Source: Coriobacteriaceae bacterium
GTDB lineage: Bacteria > Actinomycetota > Coriobacteriia > Coriobacteriales > Eggerthellaceae
Length of the DNA stretch: 36,202 nt
Reading direction: 5' to 3'
Assembly: GCA_015062685.1 (NCBI GenBank)
Contig: SUUE01000006.1
Span: 16,694 to 52,895 of the forward strand
Positions within the stretch are counted from its first letter, which is position 1, and each line of letters begins with the position of its first letter. The notes under the pieces were generated by a model. That model was not told the origin of the DNA. It was given only the letters and a program-made list of their open reading frames with translations, and did no database searches. Of this stretch, positions 16,028 to 24,152 are shown piece after piece. A program made the position numbers and the translations under genes.

Positions 16028-17509
16028 TTATGCCGCAGAAGACATGCCCAGAAGAGCATCAGCTTCGTCGAGCATCTCGGTGCCCTTGTCGAGGCAGTAG
16101 CGGTAGTACGCCGGGTTGTGCGCACCCTCGCTGTTCTCGGCAGCCGCGAGGTTCCAGTAGTAGCACGACGCACGCTGGAGCCACTGCAGGCGCTCGAGCT
16201 TGGCGGCGTCGATGCCGTTGCTCTTGGCGAAGGCCTCGTCGAGCTTGAGCACCTTCTGGCCCGGGTTGGCTTCGTCGTCCTGCTCCGTGGCGACCTTGGA
16301 CTCGAGGTTCTGGATGTAGCGCGCGCAGCGCTCGCCGAGCGCGGTCGTGGCCGGGTCGATCTCGTCCTGCCAGGCCTTCACCTCGGCCTTGATGTCGGCA
16401 TGGCACGAGCTGCAGTCGCGGTCGATGAGCTCCTGGTTGTCGAGCGGGCTTATCCACTCGTGGCTGGCGTAGACCGTGCCGTCGGCCGCCTTCGTGGTGG
16501 CCATGTGGCAGTCGTTGCAGTCGTAGCCGAGGTTCTGCATGTGCGATCCCTGGTGCAGGATCTCGTTGTCGCCGCCGTAGACGAACTCGTATTCGGCATG
16601 GCGGATGGCGAGCATCTTAGCGCCCGTGGAGGCGTACGTCCAGTCGACGAAGTCATGGTCGTCGTACCACTTCAGGGCCTTCTCGGGAACCATGTCGGAG
16701 CGGCCGTTGTCGTACGGGCTCGTCGGGATGGACGTGCCGGGCGCCATGGAGTAGTCGCAGTGGCACTGGCCGCAGACCTCGCCGTTGATGGTGTTGCCGG
16801 CGTCGTCGCCCATCGAGCGCACCCACTCGGCGCGGTCGACCTCGAGGTACACCTCGCCGTCCTTCATGGGCGTGTTGGCGTGGCAGCTCGCGCAGCTGAT
16901 GTTTTCGTCTAGGTCGCCGATGACCTCGTTGAAGGCCAGCGCGTGGACGGACTCGCCTTCCTTATCGACCAGGTTGGAGTACTGCGGCGACTTGCACGTG
17001 ATGCAGGCGGCCTTGGTCTTCGTGCCATCTCCAACGCGGCCGTTGTGCGTGACCGTCCACAGCGAGTACACGTGGCTGGCCGGCTCGGTGTAGTACTTCG
17101 CGTAGCCGTAGCCCTTGCCGAGGATCTTGATCTCGGGGTTCGTCTCGAGGTAGTCCATCTTCTTGGCGTCAACGTACTTGTACCCTTCTGGCAGCGCCGA
17201 CGTAACGTCCTCGGTCTTAGACGCGTAGCCCTCGGCGACATAGGGATTGTCCAGGTAGTCCTCGGCCGGAGGCGTGTTCGACGCGTTGGCCAGATACGAC
17301 TCGTACTCGTACGGGTAGGCCTCTGCCCACTGCGTCGCCTTCACGACGCCGTACTTGTCGGGCGCAGGCGTCGCGTCTGACTGGGCGACGTTGGGCGTGG
17401 GGTTGCCCACCTGGGTTGTGTTCGCCTTGGGGGCGCATGCCGAAACCCCGACGATCACCGCCACAATCGCCACGACGCACACCGTGATGAAAGCTTTCTT
17501 GCCCTTCAT
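16028..17509 (-). CDS. nrfA: Ammonia-forming cytochrome c nitrite reductase, pentahaem
   Basis: A 493-residue NrfA that reduces nitrite to ammonium with six electrons outside the membrane. The catalytic haem motif is C169ITC172K173 with the characteristic Lys ligand. Four CxxCH sites follow: C206ASCH, C246GQCH, C331NDCH and C366SSCH. The segment YSMAPGTSIPTSPYDNGR around 253-270 and later His residues fit the family core. The N-terminus is a lipoprotein signal (VIVGVSAC, lipidated C25), so the enzyme is probably tethered to the outer face of the membrane, sensible in a Gram-positive cell. Expression should depend on the palindrome upstream at 17581. The CxxCK haem normally needs a special lyase, and none beyond the single CcmF is encoded here. 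Confidence 0.95.
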   Translation of the reverse strand: MKGKKAFITVCVVAIVAVIVGVSACAPKANTTQVGNPTPNVAQSDATPAPDKYGVVKATQWAEAYPYEYESYLANASNTPPAEDYLDNPYVAEGYASKTEDVTSALPEGYKYVDAKKMDYLETNPEIKILGKGYGYAKYYTEPASHVYSLWTVTHNGRVGDGTKTKAACITCKSPQYSNLVDKEGESVHALAFNEVIGDLDENISCASCHANTPMKDGEVYLEVDRAEWVRSMGDDAGNTINGEVCGQCHCDYSMAPGTSIPTSPYDNGRSDMVPEKALKWYDDHDFVDWTYASTGAKMLAIRHAEYEFVYGGDNEILHQGSHMQNLGYDCNDCHMATTKAADGTVYASHEWISPLDNQELIDRDCSSCHADIKAEVKAWQDEIDPATTALGERCARYIQNLESKVATEQDDEANPGQKVLKLDEAFAKSNGIDAAKLERLQWLQRASCYYWNLAAAENSEGAHNPAYYRYCLDKGTEMLDEADALLGMSSAA

Positions 17510-17553
17510 GGCAGGCCCCTTCCTTGGACAAGCCCACGTATCTCAACTGCAAT

Positions 17554-17596
17554 AACATAGCTGAAATGCGGTGACATGTCTGTTGCTGTGGCAACA
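17554..17596 (-). promoter_or_regulatory. Crp/Fnr-type operator and promoter of nrfA-nrfH
   Basis: The palindrome TGTTGC-TGTG-GCAACA at 17581-17596 has perfect half-sites. On the minus strand a 21-bp spacer leads to TATGTT (17554-17559), placing the centre at about -41.5. The nrfA ATG is about 45 bp beyond. The spacing is the same as at the other four sites. Confidence 0.8.
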
Positions 17597-17648
17597 CCTG
17601 ACTGCAGTAATGCGCGAGGAATGCCTGCGAAGCCGTTACTTGCGACCC

Positions 17649-17852
17649 TTAAAGAGGGTTAGATGGTCGGTCGTTTCGAATAGCTCGAACGGATTCTTCG
17701 AGGGCGGCCATCTGAGCCTCGGTTTTCTTCAGACCGCGCACCACGATGATGACGTAGACGAGCAGTGCCGCCCAGACGAGAACGTATGCCCCGATGATGA
17801 ACGGCATGGACGGGACGACGGTGCTGTAGATATCGGCGAGAATCGGGTTCAT
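17649..17852 (-). CDS. ccmD: CcmD-like small membrane protein
   Basis: A 67-residue protein with one transmembrane helix (about 17-38) followed by a charged, probably cytoplasmic helix (GLKKTEAQMAALEESVRAIR). Size, layout and its position right after ccmC match CcmD, which keeps CcmC and holo-CcmE together with the CcmAB ATPase. Sequence conservation in CcmD is low, so the call rests mostly on context. AAAGGAAG precedes ATG 17852. It appears to be the last gene of the ccm operon. Confidence 0.7.
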   Translation of the reverse strand: MNPILADIYSTVVPSMPFIIGAYVLVWAALLVYVIIVVRGLKKTEAQMAALEESVRAIRNDRPSNPL

Positions 17853-17897
17853 GTCGGCTTCCTTTCGCAGGTTTGGGTAAGGCGAATAACCGGATGG

Positions 17898-18659
17898 CTA
17901 GTCATCGAGCTGGTCCTTGAGGGCTTGCAGGCGCTCGGCGAGGCGCGCCTGCCTGAAGCGCAGGCGGTACAGGCCGAACGCAACGAGCATCATGCCCGCC
18001 ATCACGAGCATGACCGCGAGCGCCATGTCTGGCGACATGCCGCCTTCTCGTGTAACGACCGGATGCACGCTCGACGGGATCAGGCGCGTGACCATGAAGC
18101 AGATGGGCACGTCGACGAATGCGATGACGCTGACGACGCTGGCGTACGTGGCGCGCAGCTCGGGGTCGTCGACCGCGTTGCGCATGACAAAATACGCGAT
18201 GACGATGAGCATGAGAATGAGGTACGTCGTCAGGCGCGGGTCCCACGTCCACCACACGCCCCACTCGAAACGCGTCCACAGGTCCCCCGTTATCATGGTG
18301 AACACGACGAACAGCAAGGTGAGCTCCATCGCCACGCGCGAGCAGGTGTCGAAACGGGCCTCGCGCGTCGTGAGGAAGCGCACCCCGTAGTACGCGCCGA
18401 AGGCCAGCAGCACGAACGACACGATGGCCACCGGCATGTGGAAGTAGAAGATCTTCTGGCTGAGCAGCTGCTGGTGCGTGACCATGACATCGCCGACGAG
18501 CTCGGGCGATTCGAGCTCCGCCCCGTTCACGGGTGCGACGAGCAGGAACGCCGCGAGGAACCCCGCGGTCGTGAGCACCGCGCCCGTCGCGAGCGCGGGT
18601 ATGGCCAGCTTGTCCGGCCATTGCCCCGCCTCGGGCACCTTCACCATCCCTTTTTTCAC
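17898..18659 (-). CDS. ccmC: Haem exporter/chaperone-loading protein CcmC
   Basis: A 253-residue polytopic membrane protein of the haem-handling family. The tryptophan-rich WWD motif is WGVWWTWDPRLTT (133-145), and the two flanking His ligands are H74 (FYFHMP) and H199 (SSVHPV). Six hydrophobic helices are visible. CcmC loads haem onto CcmE at the outer membrane face. Translation seems to begin at GTG 18659, which has GGGGG five bases upstream; the first in-frame ATG lacks a ribosome site. It lies between ccmB and ccmD in the operon. Confidence 0.92.
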   Translation of the reverse strand: MKKGMVKVPEAGQWPDKLAIPALATGAVLTTAGFLAAFLLVAPVNGAELESPELVGDVMVTHQQLLSQKIFYFHMPVAIVSFVLLAFGAYYGVRFLTTREARFDTCSRVAMELTLLFVVFTMITGDLWTRFEWGVWWTWDPRLTTYLILMLIVIAYFVMRNAVDDPELRATYASVVSVIAFVDVPICFMVTRLIPSSVHPVVTREGGMSPDMALAVMLVMAGMMLVAFGLYRLRFRQARLAERLQALKDQLDD

Positions 18660-18686
18660 CTTACCCCCTTTGCCCTTCGCCGCGAG

Positions 18687-19391
18687 CTAAGCGCTCACCA
18701 CGAAATCGTACAGGACCCAGCATACGAGCAACATGACTACGTCGTACCCGCAGGCGAGCACGAGCGGCATGACGAACAGGTCGGTCCAGAGCTCGGCGCC
18801 CGCGATAGCCGCCGTCGTCGCCGTGACGCAGGCGGACAGCAGCGGGTAGATCAGCGGGATGAACAACACCGCGAGCATGACGTCCTTCGAGCGTGTGTTC
18901 ATGGTGATGGTCGACAGCATCGTGCCGATGCCCGCCATGCCGATGGTGCCCACGAGCAGCGGCGCCACGATGGCGGCGAAGGTCGGCGCGACCGGCTGGC
19001 CCGACATGAAGAAGAAGTAGAACAGGGGTACCGCGATCACCTCGACAAGGAACATGAACAGCATGTTCGATGTCGCCTTCGCCAGGAAGATAACGGAACG
19101 GTCGAGCGGCGCGAGGAGCACACCTTCCATGCACCCCTGCTCCTTCTCGTGCGCGAACGAGCGTCCCAAACCCAGCAGCGACGTGAACACGATGAGCACC
19201 CAGAGCAATCCGCCCCCCATGTGCATGATGTCCAGCCCGTTGGCCGTGAGCGCCAGCGCGGCGCCGTACACTATGATGACGAGCAGGGCGTAGATGCCCA
19301 TGGACATGAGCATCTCGCGCGTGCGGAACTCCTGGCGCAGGTCTTTAGCGAGCAGCGTGCGGTATTGCCGGAAGGTAGAAGGGCGGCCCAT
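18687..19391 (-). CDS. ccmB: Haem exporter ABC permease CcmB
   Basis: A 234-residue protein with about six transmembrane segments. The cytoplasmic start (YRTLLAKDLRQEFRTREML) and the RSFAHEKEQGCMEGVLLAPL segment are typical of CcmB, the permease partner of the CcmA ATPase that releases holo-CcmE from CcmCD. Its ATG begins directly after the expected TAG of ccmA (in the corrected frame), implying translational coupling. It is followed by ccmC after 27 bp. Confidence 0.9.
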   Translation of the reverse strand: MGRPSTFRQYRTLLAKDLRQEFRTREMLMSMGIYALLVIIVYGAALALTANGLDIMHMGGGLLWVLIVFTSLLGLGRSFAHEKEQGCMEGVLLAPLDRSVIFLAKATSNMLFMFLVEVIAVPLFYFFFMSGQPVAPTFAAIVAPLLVGTIGMAGIGTMLSTITMNTRSKDVMLAVLFIPLIYPLLSACVTATTAAIAGAELWTDLFVMPLVLACGYDVVMLLVCWVLYDFVVSA

Positions 19392-20103
19392 CTACGCCAC
19401 CCCCATGCCGACGGTCTCGCGGTAGAGTTGGGCGAACTCGTCGAAGTCGAGCTCGTCGCGGGGGGGCGAACGTGACCACGCGGCCCCGTGCGAGCACGAG
19501 GGCGTGCGTGCACATGCCGAACCCCTTCGCGATGTCGTGGCTGACCATGATGAACGTCCGGTCGCCGCGCGCCGCTTCGATGAGCGAGTCGAAGATATCG
19601 ACCGCATGAGGGTCGAGTCCCGAATACGGCTCGTCGAGGAACACGACCGCCGGATCGTGGACGAGAGCGCGGGCAATCGAGATGCGCTGGGTCATGCCGC
19701 GGGAGAACGTGCGCACCGGGTCGAGCCGGCGGTGCGACAGGCCCACCGCCTCGAGCAGCTCGACTGCACGCGCCTTCGGGTCGGCGACACCGTAAAGCTC
19801 GGCGTAGAGCGCTAGATTCTCCTCGGCAGTCAAATCGGGGTACAGCATCGACTGATGCGAGATCACGCCGATGAGCTCGCGCGCTTTGTCAGGCTCTTCC
19901 TTTAGGTCGATGCCGCCCACGCGCGCCTGACCGCCCGTCGGCCGCGCCAACGTGGACAGCAGCTTCAGAAGCGTGGTCTTCCCCGCCCCGTTCGGTCCGA
20001 AGATTGAGAGGAACGCGCCTTCCGGCAAGTCGAACGACACCCCGTCGAGCGCCTTGCGCGTCCCGAACGCTTTCGAGAGCTCTTTCGCTTCGACTGCGTT
20101 CAT
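19392..20103 (-). CDS. ccmA: Haem exporter ABC ATPase CcmA, with a frameshift near its end
   Basis: ATP-binding subunit that partners CcmB. Walker A GPNGAGKTT (35-43), signature FSRGMTQRIS, Walker B VVFLDEP and the H-loop MVSHD are intact. After RGRVVTFAP the reading frame breaks in a run of seven G (19460-19466; C on the coding strand). As written, the frame runs on with Arg-rich residues to 19345, overlapping ccmB. With one base fewer it reads RDELDFDEFAQLYRETVGMGVA and stops at 19392, one base before the ccmB ATG, which is clearly the ancestral end. The cause may be a sequencing error, a real mutation or slippage; the catalytic core is unaffected. The start overlaps the ccmF stop by four bases (ATGA). 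Confidence 0.85.
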
Positions 20104-22226
20104 CGTGACGACGCCTTCGTCTTCCTGCGGCCTACGAGCGCGAACAACGTACCGAGCATCAGCATGCCGAATCCGATCCAGACGAGCGAGATGAACTGGT
20201 TCACGCGCACGTCGAGCGAATAATCGCCGTTCTGGTTAACGCCGCGATACACGACGAACAGGTCTTCCTCGGGAAAGCCCAACACGCCCGCGTTGATCTT
20301 CTGCTGCTGGGTTATGACGTCGAGCTGCACGGAAGGGCTTACGCTGCCCACGTACCGGTCGTCCTTGAAGACGTCGAACGTGACTTCGTAGATGACCTGG
20401 TTGTTGGTCGCGCTGTTGTCGGTGACGGAGTCGCCCTGGTACTCCAGGCGGTATTCCTGCACCGTGAACGGCTCGGTCGTTCCCGCGTCCTTTCCGGCCT
20501 TCAGGTAACCCGATTCCTCGTACACGTACATGCTCGAGCCGATGAGGCCGATAAGGATTATCGCCATGGCGACATGCGCGAACCCCCCGCCTATGGCAGG
20601 CGCACGCCTGCTTGGCGTCTTCACGGCGCGCGCGAAGAAGAACAGCGCGTTGAAGAACAGGAGCGACGCCACCAGCAGGCCCACGAGCGCCAACCCGTTG
20701 TAGTACCAGGCGGGCCCCGCTTCGAGCAGCGCCTCGGAATTCGCGCCCCCCTTCGCCATCATGGCATCGTAAACAGGTACGAACTGCGTCGCCCACCAGA
20801 AAGCTAGAAGCGCGAACAGTATGACCGCGCAAATCGCCGGGACACGCGCCTGCTCGAGGAACTTGCGCGGGTCGGTCTTTCCCCACGCGAGCAGCGGACA
20901 CGCCGACAAGATGAGCATGTACACGATGCCGAGCGGCCGCGCGATCGCCTCGTACGATGTCGCGCCGAGCGAGTCGCCGCCGAACGGTAGCCAGCTCGGC
21001 AGGGCAGACGCCACCGTCATGTACGTGAGCAGCAGCGTGAACACGATCATGATGACGTTGTTGAAGTAGTACGCGCCGTCCTTCGACAGCATGTTCTCGA
21101 CATCGTCGGCGCCTTCCGTGTCAGTTGCAAGCGACTTCCAACGAACGGCTATGAGCACGAGTGGCACGACGGCCGACACCGCGATGAGGCCGCCGAACAA
21201 CGCGAGCGACACCGGGTCGCCCTCGAACGCATGCACCGACTGCACGATGCCCGAGCGCGTGATGAACGTGGCCACGATGACGAACGTGAACGCGAGGCAT
21301 GCGCACATGAACGCCCAGCGCTTGAACGCATCGCGCTGGCGGTACACGGTGAACGTGTGGACGAGCGCAACGCACACGAGCCACGACAGGAGGCTCGCGT
21401 TCTCGACCGGGTCCCAGCCCCAGTAGCCGCCCCAACCGAGAACGACGTAGGCCCACACGGCGCCGAGCCCGATGCCCGCACCCAGGAACAGCCAACTGGC
21501 CAAGACGAACCGAGTCGCGCGCTCGACCCAGAGCTTCGAGAAATCGCCGACGATGAGCGCGGCCATCGCGTAGGCGAACGGCACGGTGAGCCCAGCATAG
21601 CCGACGAAGAGCATGGGCGGGTGGATCGCCATGGCCCAGTGCTCGAGCAGCTGGTTCATTGAGTGAAGCGAGGCCGCCTCTGTCAGGTTGCCTTCGGCCG
21701 TGAAGTAGCTGGCGGGCGTGGGCGCGAAGGGCATGTTCCCCTCCGAGAACAGCAGAACCCCGCAAAACGTCGCTACTACAATCGCGACAATTGCCATGGT
21801 CAGGTTGTCGAGGGAATTAGTCGCTGGATAGTACTGCGGTTCATTATGCGCGACACCGAAGCGCTTGCCGCCAAAGCTCGACCGTGTCAGGATGACCGCG
21901 TTGAACAGCGCTATGAGGAACACCCAGAACAGGAGCGACCCCGCGCGTCCCGCCCATAGGCCCGAAAGCTTGTAAAGCCATGCGAGGCCGTCGGTCGACA
22001 GCGTGCGCTCCTCGAGCACGTACTTGATGGAAACGTCTCCGGTCATGAAGCAGAATACGAGCACGCCGCAACACGCGAGCAACGCGGCGGCGCTTGCCGC
22101 CACGCCCACGCGCCCGATGCGGCTCGGCGCGGCCTTCTCGGCGAAATGCCCCGCGAGCAACGTAGCTGCGGCGACCACGGCGGCTGCGAACGCGATGACG
22201 AGGAATGCGAATCCGACGGTCGCCAC
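20100..22226 (-). CDS. ccmF: Cytochrome c haem lyase subunit CcmF
   Basis: A 708-residue multi-spanning haem lyase, somewhat longer than the usual 650. Family signatures are GLWAGRAGSLLFW (89-101), the HWAMAIHPP segment with His ligands H196 and H202, and the WWD motif WGGYWGWDPVENASLLSWL (265-283). A C-terminal extracytoplasmic domain (MYVYEESGYLKAGK onwards) precedes the last helix. CcmF receives haem from CcmE and attaches it to CxxCH sites of the cytochromes encoded next door. It is the only CcmF/NrfE-type protein in the window. Translation begins at GTG 22226, with GGAGGG in the end of ccmE. Confidence 0.94.
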   Translation of the reverse strand: MATVGFAFLVIAFAAAVVAAATLLAGHFAEKAAPSRIGRVGVAASAAALLACCGVLVFCFMTGDVSIKYVLEERTLSTDGLAWLYKLSGLWAGRAGSLLFWVFLIALFNAVILTRSSFGGKRFGVAHNEPQYYPATNSLDNLTMAIVAIVVATFCGVLLFSEGNMPFAPTPASYFTAEGNLTEAASLHSMNQLLEHWAMAIHPPMLFVGYAGLTVPFAYAMAALIVGDFSKLWVERATRFVLASWLFLGAGIGLGAVWAYVVLGWGGYWGWDPVENASLLSWLVCVALVHTFTVYRQRDAFKRWAFMCACLAFTFVIVATFITRSGIVQSVHAFEGDPVSLALFGGLIAVSAVVPLVLIAVRWKSLATDTEGADDVENMLSKDGAYYFNNVIMIVFTLLLTYMTVASALPSWLPFGGDSLGATSYEAIARPLGIVYMLILSACPLLAWGKTDPRKFLEQARVPAICAVILFALLAFWWATQFVPVYDAMMAKGGANSEALLEAGPAWYYNGLALVGLLVASLLFFNALFFFARAVKTPSRRAPAIGGGFAHVAMAIILIGLIGSSMYVYEESGYLKAGKDAGTTEPFTVQEYRLEYQGDSVTDNSATNNQVIYEVTFDVFKDDRYVGSVSPSVQLDVITQQQKINAGVLGFPEEDLFVVYRGVNQNGDYSLDVRVNQFISLVWIGFGMLMLGTLFALVGRRKTKASSR

Positions 22227-22229
22227 GGC

Positions 22230-22898
22230 CTAGCCCTCCAACGCCACGTTCGTCGCCTCGAACATCCCGTCGGCGCTCATTGCGCCAGTTAGCACGACAT
22301 GGGCGCCTTCGGCAACATCATCGGAAAGCGCCCCTGCGAATCTCACTGGCAATTCGGCGCCTGACGTCCCATCCGCTATCGTAAAGCGCACTTTAACATC
22401 GATTCCGCCGAGCGTGCCGGGCTTCACGACGCCTTCGACCTTCACGGTCTTGCCCACGATCCTGTCGCCATAACCGAGCAGGTCGGTCACCGAGAGGGCG
22501 TCTGCGCCGGATTCGTACTTCGACGGGCACTTCGTCACCAGCTCTGAGCATACGAGCACGCCCGAACCGTCCTTCTTGCCCGTGCATATGGCCGTCACGT
22601 CATTGCCGAACGTCGCCGAAACGCCGCCATCGTAGCGCACGTCGAGCTGGGTTGCGGCTTGCGGGTCGGCTTGCGCGTCGTAGATGGAGAACGTCAGCGT
22701 GTTGCCGTCGATGGAAAACGAGTTCTCAACCACGTTTCCCGTCACCTGTATCTTGTTGCTTCCCTCAAGCTCGGCCGCCTCGGCGCCCGACACCGTCTTC
22801 GCGGCGGAATTGCCGCCGACGACCGCCAGAACAACGACGAGCACGATGACGACGATTCCAGCTGACACCGCCATGCGCCTCTTCGCCCTCGTGTTCAT
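22230..22898 (-). CDS. ccmE: Haem chaperone CcmE, tandem OB-domain, CxxxY type
   Basis: A 222-residue membrane-anchored haem chaperone. The opening MNTRAKRRM plus one helix (about 13-28) matches CcmE. Residues 48-130 form a CcmE-like OB domain ending in C124PSKY128, where the classic HxxxY haem site is replaced by CxxxY, as known from Desulfovibrio and archaeal CcmE (System I*). Residues 150-222 (VKVEGVVKPGT, VRFTIADG, GAHVVLTGAM) look like a second CcmE OB core that stops before any haem motif. Ordinary CcmE is about 150 residues with one domain. An ATG at 22913 would add five residues; neither start has a strong ribosome site. It is the first gene of the ccm operon. Confidence 0.88.
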   Translation of the reverse strand: MNTRAKRRMAVSAGIVVIVLVVVLAVVGGNSAAKTVSGAEAAELEGSNKIQVTGNVVENSFSIDGNTLTFSIYDAQADPQAATQLDVRYDGGVSATFGNDVTAICTGKKDGSGVLVCSELVTKCPSKYESGADALSVTDLLGYGDRIVGKTVKVEGVVKPGTLGGIDVKVRFTIADGTSGAELPVRFAGALSDDVAEGAHVVLTGAMSADGMFEATNVALEG

Positions 22899-23082
22899 GT
22901 GCGCACCATCCATTCAGACAAGTCGTGCCAAAGGCTCTCAACGGGCGTCGACCCATACGCTCGGATAGGCGTTCATGCCGTTGAATAGCGGCTGGGAGGG
23001 CAATCAGGTTAGTTTTCTCAGCCGGTGGGCATCCTCGACATGAAGCTCGACGGCGCCTGTTTTATGACTCCCGCAGCGCATT

Positions 23083-23125
23083 ATCCTAGTGGCAAGCGAG
23101 TTGCATGTCTGTTGCAATTGCAACA
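23083..23125 (-). promoter_or_regulatory. Crp/Fnr-type operator and promoter of the ccm operon
   Basis: The perfect palindrome TGTTGCAATTGCAACA at 23110-23125 is followed on the minus strand, after 21 bp, by TAGGAT (23083-23088), giving a centre near -41.5. On the plus strand the same distance leads to AACTCT, a poor -10, so the site should drive ccmE. The ccmE start is about 180 bp beyond, leaving a leader of roughly 170 bases. Confidence 0.75.
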
Positions 23126-23220
23126 TATGGCAGCGGTAAAAGACGCAACTCTCCTGAAGCCCAACTCGGAGACCTTGCTAGGTGATTGGACTGAAAATGC
23201 AAACTGGGCAAATCCCTGTA

Positions 23221-23263
23221 TGTTGCGAAAACAACATATAGGAGGAAGCAATGCAGCTAATCT
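23221..23263 (+). promoter_or_regulatory. Crp/Fnr-type operator and promoter of the ferredoxin gene
   Basis: TGTTGCGAAAACAACA (23221-23236) keeps TGTTG/CAACA half-sites. A 21-bp spacer leads to TAATCT (23258-23263), again at the class II distance, although this is the weakest -10 of the five. The ferredoxin ATG is 59 bp on. A TTGACA at 23275-23280 lacks a good -10 partner. Confidence 0.65.
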
Positions 23264-23321
23264 CCCAGCATTGATTGACATAGTTTCTGGGAACGATTGA
23301 AAACGAAGAAAGGCAAACGAA

Positions 23322-24053
23322 ATGATTAGACGGCTCATCGAGATCGACGAGGGGCGTTGCGACGGCTGCGGGCTGTGCGCGTCGTCATGCCATGAGGGCG
23401 CAATCGAGGTTATCGAGGGGAAGGCGAGGCTCGTGCGCGATGATTTCTGCGACGGGCTTGGCGACTGCCTGCCTGCATGCCCAAAGGGGGCCATATCGTT
23501 CGTCGAGCGCGAGGCGGCAGCCTACAGCGAAGCCGCCGTCGAGGAAAACAGAAGGCAAAAACGCTCCTATGGAGTTGGGCCAACCACCCCCCAGAGCGAC
23601 AGGTGCCCAGGCTCGGCGCCGAAGGGCATCGAGCGCGGCGGCGCGGACATCCTTGGCAATGACGCCGAGAATGCTTGCGCGTCGGCGTCATCAGAGCTTT
23701 CCAATTGGCCTGTGCAGATTAAGCTTGCTCCCACACAGGCATCATGCTTCGACGGGGCGCATTTGCTCATTGCGGCGGATTGCTGCGCTTATGCCTTCGG
23801 CACATTCCACGACAACTTCATCCGGGAGCGCACCTGCATCATTGGATGTCCGAAGCTCGACGGCGTCGATTACGCCGAGAAGCTCGGGGCGATAATTGCC
23901 GAGAACGACGTGAGAGACGTCACCGTCTGCCGCATGGAGGCCCCATGCTGCGGAGGTCTGGAGCGCATGGCGGCGCTGGCGTTGCGCCAGTCGGGCAAGT
24001 CCGTCCCCTGGCAGGTGGTCAACTTCTCGATCGACGGTCGCATCCTCTCATGA
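23322..24053 (+). CDS. Ferredoxin-type Fe-S protein of the hcp regulon
   Basis: A 243-residue protein. The N-terminus has a full 4Fe-4S motif C13DGC16GLC19ASSC23 and a second, C43DGLGDC49LPAC53P, in which the usual second Cys position is Leu46; that form recurs in this family. The C-terminal half has conserved Cys-rich segments (IAADCCAYAFG, CIIGCPKLDG, EAPCCGGLERM) that may hold another metal or cluster. Proteins of this architecture are common neighbours of hcp and probably deliver electrons to it; this role is inferred from context. The middle region (about 70-125) is low-complexity and probably disordered. AAAGG precedes ATG 23322. Its promoter carries the regulon palindrome. The divergently placed regulator 2 ends 100 bp downstream. 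Confidence 0.85.
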   Translation: MIRRLIEIDEGRCDGCGLCASSCHEGAIEVIEGKARLVRDDFCDGLGDCLPACPKGAISFVEREAAAYSEAAVEENRRQKRSYGVGPTTPQSDRCPGSAPKGIERGGADILGNDAENACASASSELSNWPVQIKLAPTQASCFDGAHLLIAADCCAYAFGTFHDNFIRERTCIIGCPKLDGVDYAEKLGAIIAENDVRDVTVCRMEAPCCGGLERMAALALRQSGKSVPWQVVNFSIDGRILS

Positions 24054-24152
24054 CGGTCCGAATGCCGTGTCCGTATGAAAGCCGGCCGCGCTCCCGCGAA
24101 GGCGGGGTTCCGAAGAATTGGACGCGCGTATCGCCGGAATCCGTTGTCTGGG

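Larger units (their letters stand above)
22899..23321. other. Divergent control region between the ccm operon and the ferredoxin gene
   Basis: This 423-bp gap holds two Crp/Fnr-type palindromes, one directing the ccm operon leftward and one the ferredoxin gene rightward. A frame of 91 codons (23025-23300, +) crosses both palindromes and has no family motif, so I do not call it a gene. The bases around 22925-23030 show no clear signal. Confidence 0.6.

Noticed and set aside
23241-23274. Leader peptide MQLISQH with a strong GGAGGA just after the second palindrome
   Set aside because: The predicted transcription start (about 23270) lies after this ribosome site, so it would not be transcribed from that promoter. 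It would matter only if an upstream promoter exists.
23025-23300. 91-codon plus-strand frame between ccmE and the ferredoxin gene
   Set aside because: It runs through both regulatory palindromes and their -10 elements, lacks a ribosome site and resembles no family.
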